A DNA stretch of 34,264 nucleotides from positions 1 through 34,264 of the forward strand of contig QZLB01000161.1 of the NCBI GenBank assembly GCA_004796425.1. Reading direction: 5' to 3'. How positions within the stretch are numbered: position 1 is the stretch's first letter; each line of letters starts with the position of its first letter. Positions 7,033 to 14,315 of this stretch are shown here, one piece after another. Position numbers and translations under genes: made by a program. The notes beneath the pieces were generated by a model, which saw only the letters and a program-made list of their open reading frames with translations, did no database searches and was not told the origin of the DNA. This DNA comes from Desulfobulbaceae bacterium. Lineage in GTDB: Bacteria; Desulfobacterota; Desulfobulbia; Desulfobulbales; Desulfocapsaceae.

Positions 7033-7806
7033 TTATGACTGCTGCATCCAGGTAAGCCCCTCATGGGTCTTGCCTGCCGGAATATACTCACAACCTATCC
7101 ATCCCTGATAACCGATCGAATCGATAAATTTGAACAGATTGGGATAATTTATTTCACCCGTACCCGGCTCGTGCCGACCAGGATTATCAGCTAATTGCAT
7201 ATGGCCAATTCTATCGAGCAGATTTTTGATTGTATTGCTCAACTCCCCTTCCATACGCTGCATGTGATAAATATCATATTGAAGCATAATATTGGGATGA
7301 CCAACACGGTCAATCAGCTCAATTGTCTGGTTCGAGCCCACCAGGTGAAACCCGGCAATATCCTTATTGTTGAGTGGTTCAACCAGTAAGGTGATCCCTT
7401 CTTTCGCAAGTTCTGCAGCAGCAAATGCCAGATTATCCGTCAGGGTCTTTTCCACTGCTTCCAGCGATTGATCAACAGGTGTCAGCCCGGCCAGGCAGTT
7501 CAATTGTTTACAGCCAAGCGTTTTGGCATAGGTAATGGCCTTACCGACGCCATCCTGAAATTCCCCTTCACGTCCAGGCAGGCAGGCGATACCACGTTCA
7601 CCGCCCGCCCAGTCCCCTGCCGGCAAATTGTGAAGCACCTGCACCAGGTTATATTTATCGAGCTGTTCTTTGAGTTCATCGGCAGACCAGTCATACGGAA
7701 ACAGATACTCAACTCCGGAAAATCCTGCCGCCGCCGCTTCTTCAAAGCGATCGAGAAAGTCCACTTCGTTGAAAAGCATGGTCAGGTTTGCATTGAATTT
7801 TGGCAT
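7033..7806 (-). CDS. hyi: Hydroxypyruvate isomerase
   Basis: A 257-residue TIM-barrel protein with length (about 258) and sequence of the Hyi family. The expected metal and catalytic residues are present at the usual positions: Glu143 ('LLVEPLNNKD'), Asp178 and His181 ('LQYDIYHMQ'), His202 or so ('IGHMQLADNPGRHEPGTGE') and Glu240 ('GCEYIPAG'). It interconverts hydroxypyruvate and tartronate semialdehyde. The ribosome site AAAGGAGTGAG precedes ATG. It is the first gene of a two-gene leftward unit with glxR, divergent from a GntR/FCD regulator that probably controls it. No glyoxylate carboligase is in the window. Confidence 0.9.
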   Translation of the reverse strand: MPKFNANLTMLFNEVDFLDRFEEAAAAGFSGVEYLFPYDWSADELKEQLDKYNLVQVLHNLPAGDWAGGERGIACLPGREGEFQDGVGKAITYAKTLGCKQLNCLAGLTPVDQSLEAVEKTLTDNLAFAAAELAKEGITLLVEPLNNKDIAGFHLVGSNQTIELIDRVGHPNIMLQYDIYHMQRMEGELSNTIKNLLDRIGHMQLADNPGRHEPGTGEINYPNLFKFIDSIGYQGWIGCEYIPAGKTHEGLTWMQQS

Positions 7807-7881
7807 GTCTCACTCCTTTGGGCAACGCACGGTGTCTTTTTCGCTTATTGCATATTTCTTCTGTTTGCTCTAAGGTGAACT

Positions 7882-7907
7882 ATCAGATAATCAGAACATC
7901 TGATGTT
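7882..7907. promoter_or_regulatory. Candidate GntR/FCD operator
   Basis: Between hyi and the regulator gene, ATCAGAT (7882-7888) and ATCTGAT (7898-7904) form a perfect inverted repeat, and the overlapping AACAT-CTG-ATGTT (7895-7907) forms a second, tighter one. FCD-type GntR proteins commonly bind such short palindromes in the divergent region beside their own gene. Function is inferred from position and symmetry. Confidence 0.4.
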
Positions 7908-7993
7908 TAAATTTTGTATTTCACTTTTCCCGTCCTGTCAACGGAAAAACGGTGGACGAGATAATAATATCCTGCAGTGGGAACCATTAACCT

Positions 7994-8707
7994 ATGGAAC
8001 AGAATGAATTTCAGATAGAACGTAAACGGCTTGCCGACCAGGTTGCTGACCAACTGATCAGGATGATTGCTGATGGCACGCTCACCCCTGGTGATCGCCT
8101 TCCCTCCGAGCCTGAATTGATGAAACGGTTTAACGTAGGCAGGAGTTCCATCAGGGAAGCGATTGGTGCTCTGTCTCTGGCGGGCCTGCTCAGTGTAAAA
8201 CCTGGTCAGGGAACACATGTCACCCCGTTTTCGCCCGATCAGCGCCTTAAAACAACCGGTCTGCTTACCATTGGGCCGGACCGGGTGACAGAACTGGTCG
8301 AAGCGCGAATCGAGCTGGAATCGGTGATTATAAAACTGGCGGCCCAACGGGCAACCGAATCTGATTTGGCCCTGATCAAAACAGCCCATGAGTCAGTCAA
8401 GGAATCGCTGGATAAAGGCATCGCCCCGATCGACCCGGATATGGAGTTTCACCTGGCAATTGCCAGAGTCTCACAAAATACAGTCCTGATGAAATTTTTG
8501 TCCGACATGAGGCAACCGACCCGCCACTGGATGGAACAGAAGGCAAAGTTTAACTGGGGCTATGAGAAAGTGTACGAGCAGCACCAGAAAATTGTCGACG
8601 CAATTGAGCGACGAGATGTGACAGAAGCGGAACAGGCATTGCGGAATCACCTTGAATCCACCGGAGAAAAGCTTATTACTGCACTTATTGGCAGCTCCGC
8701 CTCATAA
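7994..8707 (+). CDS. GntR-family regulator with FCD domain (FadR subfamily)
   Basis: The 237-residue protein has an N-terminal winged helix (residues about 8-75; 'DRLPSEPELMKRFNVGRSS', 'SIREAIGALSLAGLLSVKPG') and a C-terminal all-helical FCD ligand domain (about 95-230) with the usual metal-site Asp and His residues ('DPDMEFHLAIAR', 'EQHQKIVDAIERRDV', 'ALRNHLESTG'). FCD regulators often sense 2-hydroxyacids or related carboxylates (LldR, GlcC, FadR-like). It sits between the divergent hyi-glxR unit and the LarA homologue gene 20 bp downstream, so it probably governs both in response to their substrate (inference). There is no clear ribosome site at ATG 7994. Confidence 0.88.
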   Translation: MEQNEFQIERKRLADQVADQLIRMIADGTLTPGDRLPSEPELMKRFNVGRSSIREAIGALSLAGLLSVKPGQGTHVTPFSPDQRLKTTGLLTIGPDRVTELVEARIELESVIIKLAAQRATESDLALIKTAHESVKESLDKGIAPIDPDMEFHLAIARVSQNTVLMKFLSDMRQPTRHWMEQKAKFNWGYEKVYEQHQKIVDAIERRDVTEAEQALRNHLESTGEKLITALIGSSAS

Positions 8708-8727
8708 CCAGAAGAAGAGGATAGATC

Positions 8728-10008
8728 ATGAACTACCATCTACTCTTTGGTAAGCAGAACATGAAGATCAATCTCCCTGATGAAATCAATGTCCAAGTTA
8801 TAGATAAATATCCGATGGAATTGATTGACGATGTCGATCACGCTATCCTGCACGCATTTAACAATCCGATAGGCTCAGATACGTTACAGAATTGTGTGGC
8901 TGGTAAGAAGCGTGTCTGTATCCTGATCTGTGATATCACCCGGCCGGTCCCTAACGGAACCATTCTTCCCCCACTGATCAATGAACTTGAGAAGAGCGGC
9001 ATTGCAAAAGATGATATTACCATACTGGTCGCAACCGGACTTCATCGGCCCAATGAAGGAGAAGAACTGAGGGAATTGATCGGCAATGATGAGATTTTTG
9101 AGACGATCAGGATTGAGAACCACTTTGCCAGGGACAAGGAAGCACACGAGGATTTAGGTGTTACTTCAGGTGGTATCCCGATTGGCATTGACAAACGGTT
9201 TATGCAGGCTGATCTTAAAATTGTGACCGGCCTGGTGGAACCCCACTTCATGGCCGGTTATTCTGGTGGCAGGAAGGTCGTTGCCCCCGGTATCGCCTAC
9301 CAGGATACCATTTTGAGCTTTCACACTGCCCACGTCCTGGAACATAAAAACTCGGACAATTGTATTTTAGAAGGCAACCCGCTGCATCAGGCACAACTCG
9401 AAATCATCGATCGTATCGGCGATATCCTTGCTGTTAATGTCGTAATCGATGACCAGAGACGCATTGGCAAGATCACTTTCGGGGCCATTGAGCCAAGTCA
9501 TCTTGAGGCGGTTGCTTTCATGAAGAAATACGCTGAAGTTACGGTTGAGAAAAGATTCTCCACGATTGTGACTTCAGCAGGTGGTTATCCACTGGACAAA
9601 ACCTATTATCAGACGGTCAAAGGTATGGTTGGCCCGCTTGGCATCCTGGAGCCTGGTGGCACCCTGATCATAGCCAGTGAATGCTCTGAAGGGATGGGGA
9701 GCATAGAGTTCGTCGATGCGCAGCGTGAATTCTGTCAAAAGGGAATTGAGCCATACCTGACTACCCTGCTGGGTCGTAACAAGGCACGAATTGACGAATG
9801 GCAGACCGAGATGCTGTTAAAACCGCTGAAGAAAGGAAGCGTGGAGTTATTTACCAAACTGTTGTCAGAATCGGATTGCGCACTGACCGGGGTAACCCAT
9901 GTCAGTAACCTGGAAGAGGCAATTATCAGCAGTGTAAAAAAACATGGCTCCAAGGAGATCGCCTTGATTCCCGAAGGTCCCTATGTAATTCCCCGCTATC
10001 CCGGTTAA
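8728..10008 (+). CDS. LarA-type nickel-pincer 2-hydroxyacid racemase/epimerase homologue
   Basis: This 426-residue protein (DUF2088 plus C-terminal domain) matches LarA in length and carries its key residues at nearly the same numbers as the Lactobacillus enzyme: His106 ('VATGLHRPNEGE'), His173 and Lys183 ('EPHFMAGYSGGRKVVAPG'; the Lys would hold the nickel pincer nucleotide), and His199 ('LSFHTAHVLEH'). AGAGGA precedes ATG. LarA homologues racemise lactate, malate or other 2-hydroxyacids. The hydroxypyruvate/tartronate semialdehyde genes next door point to glycerate or another C3/C4 hydroxyacid rather than lactate (inference). No larB, larC, larE or lactate permease lies nearby. Its last 4 bases overlap the stop of the convergent hydrogenase protease gene. 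Confidence 0.87.
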   Translation: MNYHLLFGKQNMKINLPDEINVQVIDKYPMELIDDVDHAILHAFNNPIGSDTLQNCVAGKKRVCILICDITRPVPNGTILPPLINELEKSGIAKDDITILVATGLHRPNEGEELRELIGNDEIFETIRIENHFARDKEAHEDLGVTSGGIPIGIDKRFMQADLKIVTGLVEPHFMAGYSGGRKVVAPGIAYQDTILSFHTAHVLEHKNSDNCILEGNPLHQAQLEIIDRIGDILAVNVVIDDQRRIGKITFGAIEPSHLEAVAFMKKYAEVTVEKRFSTIVTSAGGYPLDKTYYQTVKGMVGPLGILEPGGTLIIASECSEGMGSIEFVDAQREFCQKGIEPYLTTLLGRNKARIDEWQTEMLLKPLKKGSVELFTKLLSESDCALTGVTHVSNLEEAIISSVKKHGSKEIALIPEGPYVIPRYPG

Positions 10009-10493
10009 TCGGCAGGAGCGTCAGGTGAGGAAACGGTTTCCAACAAACGTAGAATTTCTGAAACCGCATCAGGTAAGGCGTCCTCAACCCCTTTAGTCAG
10101 CGGGGCACCTACCTGGTCGAAACAACTTCCCTCGATCCCAACCAGATAGATATCTTCGGCGGCTCGCTCGGGGTAAAGCCGACGACATACCTGGAGTGCT
10201 TCACGAACCCCAATGCCATGTCCACTTACCGGGCGAAGATCATTACCGGGGATCTGCTCCCAATCAAGCACATGAATCGTTCCGGCTGGGCTGCCGAGCT
10301 GGACCGCATCAACCACGACCAACAACTGTTCACCCTTTAGCTCCTCAATGAGGGCCATACCGCCAACCCCAAGCAACAAAACACGCACTTCCTCAGGAAG
10401 TGCGTGTTTTAAAAGCCGGTTATAAATCTGGTAGCCGACCGCATCATCGGCAACCAGATCGTTACCGATGCAGACGACCAGAGCCTTTGCCAT
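10005..10493 (-). CDS. NiFe hydrogenase maturation endopeptidase (HycI/HybD type)
   Basis: The 162-residue protein starts with the family motif 'CIGNDLVADDAVG' and has nickel-binding residues Asp16, Asp62 ('VVDAVQLGS') and His92 ('SGHGIG'), the positions used in HybD/HycI. After nickel insertion these proteases remove the C-terminal tail of the large subunit. The likely substrate is the large subunit encoded three genes upstream, with a 25-residue tail after its final His. Start ATG overlaps the stop of the preceding gene (TGATG). It is the last gene of the operon and overlaps the convergent larA homologue tail to tail. Confidence 0.92.
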   Translation of the reverse strand: MAKALVVCIGNDLVADDAVGYQIYNRLLKHALPEEVRVLLLGVGGMALIEELKGEQLLVVVDAVQLGSPAGTIHVLDWEQIPGNDLRPVSGHGIGVREALQVCRRLYPERAAEDIYLVGIEGSCFDQVGAPLTKGVEDALPDAVSEILRLLETVSSPDAPAD

Positions 10494-10963
10494 CAGCCCT
10501 TTAAACCGGAGAAGGCAAGCTTGAAACTACAGCTTTCTCCGGCGGAAATGGTGGTCGGACGTGCCGGGCTGCCGGTCAGCTCAGCCATGATACCCGCGAT
10601 GTAGTAATGAAACATCTGGCAGGTCGGACCATCGATCTCAAGATTACGTTCCTGGCAGACCGAGTTGATCGGACACTGGTTAATATTGATGGTGGCTTCC
10701 TTACCCTCAAACGCACCATTGATATCGAATCCTTCGGAGAAGACGCGTATCATTTCACTCAAAGCCAGCGAGGCGTTGGGTTCTTCGAGATATATCGGCA
10801 TGTTTTTCGCCATTTTCCGGCCCGAAGCAACGGCCAGCGACGGCGTCGATTTGCCGACAAAAGTCTCAATGGTATCGACAAACATATCGAGCAGAAATGA
10901 CACCTCGATAAAGGCTTTATCATGGTCTTCCATGGTTTGGGTCAGTTCAATGCAGTCAATCAT
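10493..10963 (-). CDS. Cys-containing V4R/MetOD1-like protein B of the hydrogenase operon
   Basis: This 156-residue soluble protein has no assigned enzyme function. It is homologous by eye to the protein encoded at 13589-14092. Both have a helical N-terminal half with an 'ASGRKMAKNM'-like segment and a C-terminal half with three aligned Cys: here C97 ('INQCPIN'), C115 ('DGPTCQMFHYYIAGIM') and C145 ('SAGESCSFKL'), plus C103 and C4 that are not shared. The pattern resembles the V4R / 'methanogen output domain 1' group, thought to be redox or small-molecule sensing; this label is my inference. Its start overlaps the ferredoxin stop (ATGA) and its stop overlaps the protease start, so it belongs tightly to hydrogenase expression. 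Confidence 0.6.
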   Translation of the reverse strand: MIDCIELTQTMEDHDKAFIEVSFLLDMFVDTIETFVGKSTPSLAVASGRKMAKNMPIYLEEPNASLALSEMIRVFSEGFDINGAFEGKEATININQCPINSVCQERNLEIDGPTCQMFHYYIAGIMAELTGSPARPTTISAGESCSFKLAFSGLKG

Positions 10964-11211
10964 AGGAATTTCTCCATACGGCGGCTGAAATAGAGGTTAC
11001 GGTAAAAATTCTTCACGACATGATGGTTTTTATGCGCGATTGCACCAGATGGACAAATGAATCCACAGCTCAGACATTCGATACAATCCTCCACCTCTTT
11101 GATCACTGCTTTTTGAGTTTCGTCATCAAACGCAAGGGCGTCGGTGGGGCAGATATCAACACAGAACCTGCAGCCACGACAGGCCTTATCCCTGATTTCC
11201 ATTTCAAGCAT
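10960..11211 (-). CDS. 2[4Fe-4S] ferredoxin-like subunit of the hydrogenase
   Basis: The 83-residue protein carries two classical cluster motifs: 'CRGCRFCVDICPTDAL' (residues about 11-26) and 'CIECLSCGFICPSGAI' (about 41-56), each CxxCxxCxxxCP. The basic C-terminal tail (residues about 60-83) extends beyond a minimal ferredoxin and may dock to a partner. The start codon overlaps the large-subunit stop (TAATG), with AGGAGGG upstream. It is probably the electron carrier or electron-transfer subunit between the NiFe enzyme and a soluble acceptor. The MvhD and HdrA partners usual for Mvh enzymes are not encoded here. Confidence 0.88.
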   Translation of the reverse strand: MLEMEIRDKACRGCRFCVDICPTDALAFDDETQKAVIKEVEDCIECLSCGFICPSGAIAHKNHHVVKNFYRNLYFSRRMEKFL

Positions 11212-12629
11212 TATCGATCCCTCCTGATTCTGCGAACGGTTTCACCACCACGTGTTATTTCCACATCAAGCTCCATTCTGCCAACTGCATGGGTGGAGCA
11301 CGCAAGGCAGGGATCATAGCATCGTACGACAAACTCGAGACCGTTAAGCATTTTCTCATCATCGTTGCCGTCCAGCATATTGACCGCACCCTCTTTCAAG
11401 GATTTGTTGATCGCAGCCGTATTCTGCTGGGTGGCAATAATCATGTTGGCCCCGCGGACAATACCGGCGTCATCAATGTCATAATCGTGAATCAGCACAC
11501 CACGCGGGGCTTCAACGTGACCGATTCCTTTCCCGCCATTGAATTGAGCCGCCACTCGAGACTCTCCCCTGAGCTCGGGATTTAACATGATCTCACTGGC
11601 TTTTTCACAAGAGTAGACCAGCTCGACCAGTTTGCAGTACATCTGCAAAATCGCATTGTGGCACGGACGGCCGAAACGACTTCTGAATTCCTCAAACTCT
11701 TTCTGGGCCAGCGGTGTTTCCATGCCATCAACGACATTCATCCGGGCCAGGGTGGAGACGCGATACATATGCTCGCCGCCGTCAACATTGAGGTACACTT
11801 CCTTCGCATAGGACCGTGAAACTGCTTTTTCGCTCAGGAATTTCGCGTAATCTGCAGTGGGAAATTCTGCACGAATCTCGCCGTTTTCATCCATCGCCCT
11901 GAGATCACCGTCATAGACGTTGAGTTTTCCGCCTTTTACGGTTCCCAGGTACCAACTCGGAACATTAAGCTTGTCGAGCAGCACCGGATTATCATCGAGC
12001 AGCTTCAGCAGCAGCTCTTTGGTAACAGGTGCCAGTTCATTAACCAGGGTAACTGCCTCGGTGGTGAGTTCCTGCAACTTGCCAAACTGTGAATCGCTGA
12101 GCTTGGCCGAAATACCTCCGGCAATTGCTGTGACTGGATGAATTCCTCGACCACCGATCACCTCGTTGATCTTCTGCCCCAGAGAACGCATGCGCAGGGC
12201 CTTTTTGGTCAGTTCAGGATCTTTTTCAACCATCCCCACAATATTCTGAGTTCCGGCGGCACCCTCCAGTCCAAAGACCAGGTCTGGGCCTGCCAGAACA
12301 TAAAGGGACAGGGCATGGGAATGGATCATATGCCCCATATACATCAGCTCCCGCATCAGTTTACCAGCAGGAGGCGGTTCGACGCCGGCGGCATTGTCGA
12401 GCGCTTTGGCTGAAGCCAGGTGATGGGCTGTCGGACAAACACCACAGATCCTGGCGGTAATCTGGGGAAGAGTATGGGCTTCCATACCCACAAGAATTCG
12501 TTCAAAACCTCTAAGTTCATTGACGATAAAAAATGCTTCTTCCACGCTACCGGCATCGTTGCACTCAAGCAGGATACGGGCATGCCCTTCTATTCTGGTT
12601 ACCGGGTCGATATTAATTGTCTTAGCCAT
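11211..12629 (-). CDS. NiFe hydrogenase large subunit, Mvh-like (group 3c-like)
   Basis: The 472-residue protein holds both nickel-site motifs: 'ARICGVCPTAHH' (Cys62, Cys65) and 'YDPCLACSTHAVG' (Cys441, Cys444, His447). The 25 residues after His447 should be removed on maturation. The DPC position has Cys, not selenocysteine. The start 'INIDPVTRIEGHARI' and overall length fit the cytoplasmic group 3 catalytic subunits related to MvhA/VhuA; the group is judged by eye. It follows the small-subunit gene by 2 nt. The enzyme would oxidise or evolve H2 in the cytoplasm, since no Tat signal occurs in either subunit. Confidence 0.93.
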   Translation of the reverse strand: MAKTINIDPVTRIEGHARILLECNDAGSVEEAFFIVNELRGFERILVGMEAHTLPQITARICGVCPTAHHLASAKALDNAAGVEPPPAGKLMRELMYMGHMIHSHALSLYVLAGPDLVFGLEGAAGTQNIVGMVEKDPELTKKALRMRSLGQKINEVIGGRGIHPVTAIAGGISAKLSDSQFGKLQELTTEAVTLVNELAPVTKELLLKLLDDNPVLLDKLNVPSWYLGTVKGGKLNVYDGDLRAMDENGEIRAEFPTADYAKFLSEKAVSRSYAKEVYLNVDGGEHMYRVSTLARMNVVDGMETPLAQKEFEEFRSRFGRPCHNAILQMYCKLVELVYSCEKASEIMLNPELRGESRVAAQFNGGKGIGHVEAPRGVLIHDYDIDDAGIVRGANMIIATQQNTAAINKSLKEGAVNMLDGNDDEKMLNGLEFVVRCYDPCLACSTHAVGRMELDVEITRGGETVRRIRRDR

Positions 12630-12631
12630 GG

Positions 12632-13561
12632 TTACCCTGCCTCCACATCAGCAATCCATTTCTTAATCAGAAATGTCGGTTTGTTCCCAATCATCTTTGT
12701 TGCCATCGCGTATGCATATTGCGTTTTGGCGGTTTTCTCCATATATGTCTTAATGGTATCGGCATCAATCGCCGTCAAACGGGCCATCCGGTCACTAACC
12801 TCGGTCCGGATATCACGATACGGTTCAGTCAATATCTGCATGGTTGGTCCGGCACATCCCGTACAGGCGACACCATGATTGGGACACGGTGCAAGACAGC
12901 GGTCCAAAGTTGCAGAACCGAGACACATATAGCCTTGGCTGAGAAAGCAGAATTTCTCATCAGGTACCCCGTCCAGACTGTTTTTCAACTCTTTGGCATC
13001 ACCCTTTATCATCTGCCGGTTACAGCGGGCGCAGACTGAATCTTGAGTTACCCGCGGCTCACGATTTTCAATCAAAGTCTTCAGGCTCTCAAAAATAAAA
13101 TGCGCGTGAGGTGGACATCCCGGCAGATAGAGATCAACATCGATCACTTCGTCAATCGGGGTAACAGTCTTTGCCAGCTCAGTCACCTCGACCGTCGGAA
13201 TGGTGTCGGTCGTCGTAGTCGGGCTCTTCTTGAATACATGATCCATGATTTCTTCGCGTGAATGAGCCAGACCTGCACCATGCAGACCACCATATACCGC
13301 ACAGGTACCAAAGGCGATGATCGTCTTACATTTCTTTCTCATCTCCTCAGCCGCATGTTTATCATGTTCAGTTCTGATTGATCCGGTAAGGATACCGATC
13401 TCAGCTTCAGGATAATCTTTTACATCAGTCATAACTGGACAATGAAGAATCTCAATGGATTCAAGAACGTTGAGGATTTTTTCATGCAGATCCACAATTG
13501 CCACATGACAACCGCCGCAATCGCAAAGCCAGTCAGTGTTCAACCGTATTTTTCCACTCAT
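12632..13561 (-). CDS. NiFe hydrogenase small subunit, MvhG-like
   Basis: This 309-residue protein has the Fe-S ligands of NiFe small subunits: C15 and C18 in 'CDCGGCHVAIVDLHEK', then 'AFGTCAVYGGLHG', 'YLPGCPPHAHFIFESL', and a second Cys-rich part 'CARCNRQM', 'SQGYMCLGSATLDRCLA', 'ACTGCAGPTMQ' as in MvhG. There is no twin-arginine signal, so the enzyme is cytoplasmic. AGAGGA precedes ATG. MvhG is normally followed by MvhA and linked to MvhD-HdrABC; here the ferredoxin takes that place. An insertion-like 'DKHAAEEMRKK' segment and a C-terminal helical extension (about 270-309) are also seen. Confidence 0.9.
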   Translation of the reverse strand: MSGKIRLNTDWLCDCGGCHVAIVDLHEKILNVLESIEILHCPVMTDVKDYPEAEIGILTGSIRTEHDKHAAEEMRKKCKTIIAFGTCAVYGGLHGAGLAHSREEIMDHVFKKSPTTTTDTIPTVEVTELAKTVTPIDEVIDVDLYLPGCPPHAHFIFESLKTLIENREPRVTQDSVCARCNRQMIKGDAKELKNSLDGVPDEKFCFLSQGYMCLGSATLDRCLAPCPNHGVACTGCAGPTMQILTEPYRDIRTEVSDRMARLTAIDADTIKTYMEKTAKTQYAYAMATKMIGNKPTFLIKKWIADVEAG

Positions 13562-13588
13562 AATCTTTGTTCCTCTCGATTAATATTA

Positions 13589-14092
13589 TTACGATGCGAC
13601 GGTTAGAACCTTAAGGCATGCGTTCTCGCCTGCATGCTTAATATCCAGTTTCGCTTTTTTACCCATAATGTTTTCGAGCGCACCGGCAAAAAAACCATAC
13701 ATCATATTGCACAATGAACCTTGTTGGGGATGACCAAACCTGAAGAGCGACTGACGAATCATGCAGTCTTTGAAAACAATCTGCATTTCCCGCTCACCCT
13801 TGTCATTAACCATAATCATTTCAGGCTGATTCTTTGGCTTGAAAGGCTCGAAAAACCAGAGGCAATGGTTCTCTTCAAGTACCCGGCGAACCTCGTCAAC
13901 TGCTGCCAGCAAATCATCTGTTTTGGTGGCATTTTCAGAAAATTTCCGGCCAAGATTCCGGCCTGCGGACATGGTCATGCTGTTTGCCCCTCTGCCAAGA
14001 ATTGGCTCAATTCCAGCCGACAGAGCCGCCATGAAGTTCATGGTCTCCTGAAGTGTCCGTCTCCTTTTACGAATTTCATGAATGTCTTCCAC
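13589..14092 (-). CDS. Cys-containing V4R/MetOD1-like protein A, first gene of the hydrogenase operon
   Basis: This 167-residue protein starts at GTG 14090-14092, 8 nt after GGAGG. It opens with a basic helical segment (EIRKRRRTLQE) and contains 'SMTMSAGRNLGRKFSE', similar to protein B. The C-terminal half has C110 ('VFKDCMIRQ'), C128 ('GSLCNMMYGFFAGALE') and C159 ('HAGENACLKVL'), which align with C97, C115 and C145 of protein B; the first spacing is 18 residues in both. C77 is extra. The fold is probably V4R/MetOD1-like (inference). As first gene, 27 bp before the small subunit, it may sense redox state or assist assembly or electron transfer; the sequence does not decide. Confidence 0.6.
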   Translation of the reverse strand: MEDIHEIRKRRRTLQETMNFMAALSAGIEPILGRGANSMTMSAGRNLGRKFSENATKTDDLLAAVDEVRRVLEENHCLWFFEPFKPKNQPEMIMVNDKGEREMQIVFKDCMIRQSLFRFGHPQQGSLCNMMYGFFAGALENIMGKKAKLDIKHAGENACLKVLTVAS

Positions 14093-14200
14093 CTAGTCAT
14101 CCTCCACAATCGTTTTGCCTGAATTTGACCCTTTGTTAGTCAGGCCTGTTATATTATAGTTACCCAATAATACACACATAAATACAATTAATAAGTCTAC

Positions 14201-14215
14201 TGGTCTTATGGACCA
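14201..14215. promoter_or_regulatory. Inverted repeat upstream of the hydrogenase operon
   Basis: TGGTC (14201-14205) and GACCA (14211-14215) are perfect inverted repeats around TTATG, about 110 bp upstream of the first operon gene, in AT-rich DNA suited to a promoter. Candidate operator only. Confidence 0.3.
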
Positions 14216-14288
14216 AACACAAGTAAATTTATTTGAGAAAGATTCTCAATTAATCAATACTACCACAATTTGCCCAATTTCAAAAGTG

Positions 14289-14308
14289 TAACTTGCACCT
14301 TGTGGTAC
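14289..14308 (-). terminator. Weak hairpin after the protease gene
   Basis: CTTG...CAAG with an inner ACC/GGT pairing (7 bp with one mismatch, TTGT-type loop) begins just after the S1C protease stop codon on the minus strand. Only a scattered T-run follows, so termination would be weak. Confidence 0.3.
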
Positions 14309-14315
14309 AAGAAAA

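Noticed and set aside
11211-12629. Possible selenocysteine in the hydrogenase large subunit (as in VhuU or NiFeSe enzymes)
   Set aside because: The C-terminal motif is DPCLACSTH with ordinary Cys codons, and no in-frame UGA occurs before the true stop.
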